Positions 37,084 through 41,352 of a stretch of 41,352 nt of DNA are shown here, piece after piece. Each line of letters opens with the position of its first letter. Within the stretch, counting starts at the first letter, position 1. Position numbers and translations under genes: made by a program. The stretch comes from a virus. The stretch lies in the IMG/VR virus record IMGVR_UViG_3300036822_000048, positions 1-41,352 of that record; one strand, 5' to 3'. The notes under the pieces are model-generated. The model was given only the letters and a program-made list of their open reading frames with translations, was not told where the DNA came from and ran no database searches.

Positions 37084-37373
37084 TGCCTGAGCCCATTAAA
37101 GGTGAATCCTTGTCTGATTTTGTCGGCAAGTTCATGGGCTCGAAGGAATCGCGCAAGTCTTTCCCGAAGTCTAAGCAGCGCGCTGCCGTTGCCTATTCTG
37201 AATTCCGAAATAGCAAAAAAAAAAGTAGCGCAAAGCTAGATAAGCAAAAGGCTGGCGAGATACGCCAGCGGCGGCAAGCGGGGGAATCCTTAGAATCCCT
37301 TGCGCGCCATTTTGAAATCTCAAAGGCTATGGCCAGCAAAGTGGGCCGTGGTGAATCGTGGAAAGAGGAATGA
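37083..37373 (+). CDS. Small HTH protein near terminase
   Basis: 96 residues. The last 45 residues (KAGEIRQRRQAGESLESLAR then HFEISKAMASKVGRGESW) match short resolvase/NUMOD-type HTH units with a turn and recognition helix. The N-terminal half is charged (FMGSKESRKSFPKSKQRAA). Possible cos/pac-site recognition or regulation of packaging; a homing-endonuclease-like fragment is an alternative. Start overlaps the previous stop. Confidence 0.7.
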   Translation: MPEPIKGESLSDFVGKFMGSKESRKSFPKSKQRAAVAYSEFRNSKKKSSAKLDKQKAGEIRQRRQAGESLESLARHFEISKAMASKVGRGESWKEE

Positions 37374-37762
37374 TTCAGGACGGCGCTAGAGTCACAAACG
37401 CCACCATCACGGCGATCCCCGCCAGCGCGCAGCTGCGCCCGTTGGGAAATAGTCTCATCGTGGAGCCGTTGGACTGGGAGCCTTCCAAGATTCTAAACGT
37501 GGTGTACATGGGCCACCCATTGCGCGGCGTGGTCCGCGCAGCTGGGCCAGGCAAACACCCCACGCGCTACAACGGACGCAAAGGCGCGCGCACCCGGTCA
37601 TGGGAGTCAAAGGTATTCGTGCCCACCACGGTCAAGGTCGGGGATGTGGTTGAACTCGGGGGCTTGGAGATTCGCGGGTATCTGTTTCAGTCATTCCTCT
37701 GGGGCGATAAGCGCTGTATCAAATGCACCGAAGATGACGTGGCGATAGTCCATGGCGAATGA
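37370..37762 (+). CDS. GroES-like co-chaperonin fold protein
   Basis: 130 residues from ATG 37370, overlapping the previous TGA by ATGA. LRPLGNSLIVEPLDWEPSK opens a GroES-type barrel, followed by GVVRAAGPGKHP, FVPTTVKVGDVVELGG and, near the end, CTEDDVAIV (the GroES-type last strands). The mobile loop region is enlarged by GRKGARTRSWES. Phage GroES-like proteins (as T4 gp31) fold coat or help terminase assembly. Conservation of the loop Ile/Val is not obvious, so function as a GroEL partner is uncertain. Confidence 0.72.
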   Translation: MIQDGARVTNATITAIPASAQLRPLGNSLIVEPLDWEPSKILNVVYMGHPLRGVVRAAGPGKHPTRYNGRKGARTRSWESKVFVPTTVKVGDVVELGGLEIRGYLFQSFLWGDKRCIKCTEDDVAIVHGE

Positions 37763-38255
37763 CCCCAAGAGCAATCTAGCCAAGCCTTTTCAGAAAGGCG
37801 TGAGCGGCCATCCTGGCGGCAGACCCGTGGGCGCGCGCACCAAGTTGCAAGGCTCATTCTGGCGCGCCCTGGCTGAAGACTTTGAAGAGCATGGCGTCAA
37901 GGCCATTCGCGCGGCGCGCGAAGATGACCCCATGGGCTATATCAAAACGGTGGCATCACTCATGCCGCGACAGTTCGAACAATCGTCTCCCTTGGAAGAC
38001 CTAACAGACATCGAACTCAATGCAGGCATTGAATACCTCCGATCCAAACTTTCTATTGCAAGCATTGGAGCGGGAGCGGGAAAAACGAAGCTCACGCAAT
38101 CGGCTGCTGAGTTACAAGCCCTACCCGAAGCAGCTGGAATTTCACGCGGCAGGCTTGGACTACCGGGAACGCCTACTAATGGCGGGCAATCAGCTGGGCA
38201 AGACTCTGGCAGCGGGCATGGAAACGGCCATGCATCTGATCGGGGAGTACCCTGA
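37752..38255 (+). CDS. Terminase small subunit (DUF5681-like)
   Basis: 167 residues from ATG 37752, overlapping the GroES-like stop by 11 bases. KPFQKGVSGHPGGRPVGART is the DUF5681 hallmark at the N-terminus of many TerS-type proteins, followed by FWRALAEDFEEHGVKAIRAA and a C-terminal helix ending about residue 98 (LRSKLSIAS). The last 60 residues are Gly/Ser-rich and lie in the region that also encodes TerL in another frame. TerS recognises the packaging site and presents DNA to TerL. Confidence 0.8.
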   Translation: MANDPKSNLAKPFQKGVSGHPGGRPVGARTKLQGSFWRALAEDFEEHGVKAIRAAREDDPMGYIKTVASLMPRQFEQSSPLEDLTDIELNAGIEYLRSKLSIASIGAGAGKTKLTQSAAELQALPEAAGISRGRLGLPGTPTNGGQSAGQDSGSGHGNGHASDRGVP

Positions 38256-39453
38256 AGGCTGGCCAGGCAGACATTGGCGCAGGCCCGTGGTGGGGTGGGT
38301 GGCTGGCGTCACCGGCGAATCGACGCGCGATAATCCACAGCGCATTCTCATGGGCCGCACGGGTGAGTTTGGCACTGGCGCAATTCCCAAAGATAAGATT
38401 TTGGATCACACGGCATCGCGTGGCCTAGCCGATGCCTTGGACACAGTTCACGTGCGGCATTCATCGGGTGGCGTATCGACCTTGCAATACAAGGCCTACG
38501 AAAAAGGCCGCGAAAAATGGCAAGGTGAAACGCTTGACTACGTCTGGTTTGACGAAGAGCCGGATGAGGACATCTACAGCGAAGGCCTGACGCGCACCAA
38601 TGCCACCGGTGGTATGACGTACATCACCTTTACGCCGCTGAAGGGCATCACCGGGGTGGTACGCCGCTTTATCTTAGACCACGCGCCAGGCACGCACTTT
38701 ACGCAGATGACTATTGATGATGCGCTCCACTTCACCGAAGCGCAGCGCGCTGAAATTTACGCTAGCTACAAGTCATCCTATGAGCGCGACGCGCGCACCA
38801 AAGGCATTCCACAGCTGGGGAGTGGTCGAGTGTTCCCAGTGAACCAAGATGATGTGACGGTGAAGGCCTTTCAGATTCCCGACCACTGGCCCCAACTCGC
38901 GGGCATGGACTTTGGCTACGACCATCCTACGGCTGCTGTGCGCCTGGCGTGGGACCGTGACAATGATGTGATTTACGTGATGGCTTGCGCGCGTGCGCGT
39001 GAGAATACCCCGTCTCAGTTTGCGCCGAAGGTACGCGGCTGGGGCCGCTGGATTCCCTTTGCCTGGCCACATGACGGCTTGCAGCGTGACAAAGGCTCAG
39101 GCGATCAGCTGGCCGCGCAGTACCGTGAGCAAGGCATCAACATGCTGCGCGTGCGCGCCACCTTCAGCGATGGCACCAGCGGCATAGAGGCGGGCGTCTC
39201 TGAAATGCTGGACCGGATGCAAACGGGCCGCTTGTTAGTGTTTGAACACTTGGCCGACTGGTTTGAAGAATTCAATCTCTACCATCGTAAAGACGGCCTG
39301 ATAGTGAAGCTCAATGATGATCTTATGTCGGCCACGCGATACGGCATCATGATGCGCCGTTTTGCTCATGTGCAATCACAGCTGATCGCGGCGCCTAAGT
39401 TTGAAATGGCGAGCAAGTTTGGCCGCGCAGATGGCCTAGGGTGGATGCAATGA
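38020..39453 (+). CDS. terL: Terminase large subunit, P22 gp2-like
   Basis: 477 residues (P22 gp2 has 499). ATPase: Walker A GNQLGKT (56-62) and Walker B LDYVWFDEE (172-180, catalytic E179), with ATPase coupling further on. Nuclease: GMDFGYD with D297 as first metal ligand and later WPHDG and LNDDLMSATRYG supplying acidic residues. It packages DNA by ATP hydrolysis and cuts by headful. It shares 236 bases with the TerS gene in another frame; if the first 20 codons are ignored the overlap is still over 150 bases. ATGA overlap with the next gene. Confidence 0.93.
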   Translation: MQALNTSDPNFLLQALEREREKRSSRNRLLSYKPYPKQLEFHAAGLDYRERLLMAGNQLGKTLAAGMETAMHLIGEYPEGWPGRHWRRPVVGWVAGVTGESTRDNPQRILMGRTGEFGTGAIPKDKILDHTASRGLADALDTVHVRHSSGGVSTLQYKAYEKGREKWQGETLDYVWFDEEPDEDIYSEGLTRTNATGGMTYITFTPLKGITGVVRRFILDHAPGTHFTQMTIDDALHFTEAQRAEIYASYKSSYERDARTKGIPQLGSGRVFPVNQDDVTVKAFQIPDHWPQLAGMDFGYDHPTAAVRLAWDRDNDVIYVMACARARENTPSQFAPKVRGWGRWIPFAWPHDGLQRDKGSGDQLAAQYREQGINMLRVRATFSDGTSGIEAGVSEMLDRMQTGRLLVFEHLADWFEEFNLYHRKDGLIVKLNDDLMSATRYGIMMRRFAHVQSQLIAAPKFEMASKFGRADGLGWMQ

Positions 39454-39626
39454 TTCAGACGCAGACAATTCCTTTGGCCATCAACTTTGAAGGGACGGCA
39501 CGGCTTGAGGAAGTGAAAGAATTCTTTGTGCAGCTGAAAGTACCGTTCACGGGCAAGCGTATCTGTGTCTATTGGTCAAAGATTGCGCCTAACTATTGGC
39601 GCATCCGTGTGGGCTGGCTTATCTAA
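39450..39626 (+). CDS. 58-residue protein between terminase and portal
   Basis: From ATG 39450 (ATGA overlap with TerL) to TAA at 39624-39626, which overlaps the portal start as TAATG. LEEVKEFFVQLKVPF then GKRICVYWSK and NYWRIRVGWLI gives a helix plus beta pattern. No family recognised. The double overlap suggests production at matched levels with terminase and portal. Confidence 0.68.
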   Translation: MIQTQTIPLAINFEGTARLEEVKEFFVQLKVPFTGKRICVYWSKIAPNYWRIRVGWLI

Positions 39627-41352
39627 TGTCGGCAGTACCGCGCGACGTTCTAAAACCAGCAATCACCGATGAGGAAATAGTCAAAGAATGTATCGAGCGT
39701 TACCGAATAGCCGAAGAGGCTGAATCAGACAATCGCGCGCGCGGAGTGCAGGCCCTCGAATTCCGTGACGGCAAGCAGTGGCCCGATGACCTTTATAACC
39801 AACGCAGAATCGACAGGCGCCCTAGCCTCACGATTAACCATACAAATACCTTTGTGCGGCGCGTGGTTAATAACATGCGCCAGCAAAGGCCGCGCATCAA
39901 AGTGCATCCCGTTGGCGACGGGGCCGACGTTGCCAAAGCAGATGTCATATCGGGGCTCATTCGCCACGTTGAGAACATGTCATCGGCATCGATTGCGTAT
40001 GACACGGGTGGCGAATCAGCTGTCTCGATAGGCTGGGGCTACTGGCGCGTACTGTCTGACTACATTGACCAAGACAGCTTTGACCAAGAGTTGAAGATAG
40101 ACGCGATTCGTAATCCGTTCACGGTCTACATGGACCCCTCATCCACAATCCCCACCGGCGAAGATGCTGAATGGGTGATTATCACCCAGAAGATGAAGCG
40201 CGCCGATTACGCGCGCGAATATCCCGATGCTGACAATGTCGAATTTCAGCGCACTGGCATGGGGGACAATGTTTCATCTTGGGAAACGAAAGACGAAATA
40301 CGCTTAGCTGAATACTATCGCTTAAAAAAGACCAGTGACACGCTATACCGAATGACCAATGGTATGGCGCTGTTTGCCGATCAGATCAAAAAACTAGAAA
40401 CGGAATTGTCGGCGGCGAAGGTCACCTATCTCATGGTGAACGGTAAGCGTTTCTCGCGCCCCTCTACGCGCGTGATGGTTGAATGGTATCGCTTGAACGG
40501 CAATCAGATTGTAGATCGGCGCGCCGAAGGTGCTGACCCACTGCCCGATAAGTGGATACCGGTGATTCGCTGTGAGGGCAATGTCCTAGATTTGAATGGG
40601 CGCGTGCGACGCAAGGGCATGGTGGAAGACCTCATGGACCCGGCGCGCATGTACAACTACTGGCGCACCATGGAAACAGAGCTTTTGGCCTTGGCCCCCA
40701 AAGCTCCGTTCATCGCAGCCGCTGGCCAGCTGGACGGCCACCCTGAGTGGAAGGATGCAAACCAGAAGCCCTATTCGGCGCTGGTGTATGAGCCTGCATT
40801 CATTGAACAGCCGGACGGCAGCCGCACATTGTTGCCGCCCCCTCAGCGTATGCAGCCAATCCCCGTGCCCGCTGGGGCCGTGCAAGCCGCGCAAGGCGCG
40901 CAGCAAGATTTGATGGCCGTGGCTGGGATGCCTCATGAGCCATCGGCCGATGTGCCAGGCGCTGCCATCTCAGGCGTTGCGCTGCGCCAGCGGCAAGCGC
41001 TGTCTGACATCGGACACTTTCAGTATTACGACAATCAGACCCGCGCCATTGCGCACACGGGCCGCATTCTCTTGCAGCTGATCCCGTTTTACTACTCCAC
41101 TCAGCGCATGCAGAGAATCATTGGTGAGGATGGCACGCCTTCCTTGCAGCCCTTAAATACACCACAGCCAAGCCCGATGAATCCGGCAATCATTCAGATA
41201 AAGAATGACATGTCTGTGGGCCGCTATGACGTGGTCATGGACACGGGCCCTGGCTATGAGACGAAGCGCCTTGAAGGTGCTGAATCGATGATTGATCTAT
41301 TGAAGACCCCTCTGGCTGAGCCGATTGTCAAAGTGGGTGCCGATGTCATCGT
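39626..41352 (+). CDS. P22-like portal protein, N-terminal part (gene cut by window edge)
   Basis: Starts ATG 39626 (TAATG overlap) and runs open to the end of the window; joined through the repeat to 1-1025 it gives about 720 residues. The N-terminus has EIVKECIERYRIAEEAESDN, FRDGKQWPDDLYNQR and RPSLTINHTNTFVRRVVNN, a full portal-family core start, followed by AIRNPFTVYMDPSS and MVEWYRLNG. The last part (from 40764) repeats bases 1-589. The portal is the first gene of the head module after terminase. Confidence 0.92.
   Translation, partial: MSAVPRDVLKPAITDEEIVKECIERYRIAEEAESDNRARGVQALEFRDGKQWPDDLYNQRRIDRRPSLTINHTNTFVRRVVNNMRQQRPRIKVHPVGDGADVAKADVISGLIRHVENMSSASIAYDTGGESAVSIGWGYWRVLSDYIDQDSFDQELKIDAIRNPFTVYMDPSSTIPTGEDAEWVIITQKMKRADYAREYPDADNVEFQRTGMGDNVSSWETKDEIRLAEYYRLKKTSDTLYRMTNGMALFADQIKKLETELSAAKVTYLMVNGKRFSRPSTRVMVEWYRLNGNQIVDRRAEGADPLPDKWIPVIRCEGNVLDLNGRVRRKGMVEDLMDPARMYNYWRTMETELLALAPKAPFIAAAGQLDGHPEWKDANQKPYSALVYEPAFIEQPDGSRTLLPPPQRMQPIPVPAGAVQAAQGAQQDLMAVAGMPHEPSADVPGAAISGVALRQRQALSDIGHFQYYDNQTRAIAHTGRILLQLIPFYYSTQRMQRIIGEDGTPSLQPLNTPQPSPMNPAIIQIKNDMSVGRYDVVMDTGPGYETKRLEGAESMIDLLKTPLAEPIVKVGADVI
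40764..41352. repeat. Right copy of the 589-bp terminal repeat
   Basis: Same sequence as 1-589 except for seven bases, all at third codon positions of the portal gene and all synonymous (for example GCT/GCG Ala at 128, ATA/ATT Ile at 563). About 1.2 percent difference. It shows that two closely related variants were merged into one assembly. Confidence 0.95.

Noticed and set aside
1-41352. tRNA genes
   Set aside because: No cloverleaf with a TTCGAATC-type arm noticed; a tRNAscan run would be decisive.

Overview
The window is an essentially complete genome of a temperate, P22-like (podovirus-type) tailed phage, probably a metagenome-derived assembly. Bases 1-589 recur at 40764-41352 with 7 mismatches, so the molecule is circular or circularly permuted with a unit length of about 40,763 bp, and the portal gene spans the artificial ends. 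Portal, scaffold, coat, gp4-like adaptor, gp10-like tail hub, three ejection-type proteins and a P22-type large terminase define the lineage. The host is not stated by the sequence. A CsrA close to the beta/gammaproteobacterial form, a Tat-type signal, ArdC and the codon and GC character point to a proteobacterium, perhaps in the Burkholderiales.

Layout. (1) 39626 through the junction to 19023, plus strand: portal, scaffold, coat, small virion proteins, a first receptor-binding cluster (glycine-rich fibre, GH16-like putative depolymerase, long fibre, PASTA-like protein), gp4-like and gp10-like tail proteins, a small SET-domain protein, a cupin, three ejection proteins and a second fibre cluster (C1q-like and a paralogous short fibre). 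A small minus-strand membrane-protein gene with its own promoter sits at 17125-17310. (2) 20368-19004, minus strand: an accessory cassette of zinc-ribbon protein, triple transposase-type HTH protein and CsrA. (3) 20760-21815: tyrosine integrase. (4) 24788-21802, minus strand: leftward early operon with a membrane protein, ERF annealase, YqaJ exonuclease, a small protein with an SSB-like acidic tip, a ParB-like protein and a small HTH/Xis-like protein. (5) 24789-25029: divergent control region with operator-like repeats. (6) 25030-27198, plus strand: Cro-like repressor, O-like replication protein carrying a lambda-style intragenic origin candidate, small proteins, a PD-(D/E)xK nuclease and a membrane protein. 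(7) 29228-27264, minus strand: ArdC antirestriction operon with GC-rich hairpins in its gaps. (8) 29229-30145: a 0.9-kb non-coding region with a G-rich part, a structured part and an AT-rich island. (9) 30146-35851, plus strand: about 17 small tightly overlapping genes (nin-like region), ending in a strong terminator. (10) 36044-39626: Q-like antiterminator, small proteins, GroES-like protein, TerS and TerL, running into the portal.

Most plus-strand genes overlap by ATGA, GTGA or TAATG junctions, implying translational coupling. I found no recognisable endolysin, holin/spanin set, CI-type repressor or replicative helicase, so those jobs are either done by unrecognised genes or borrowed from the host. 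The most unusual content is the CsrA plus triple-HTH cassette, the vSET-sized SET-domain protein inside the tail module, the GH16-like spike behind a possible +1 frameshift site, and the intragenic origin candidate.
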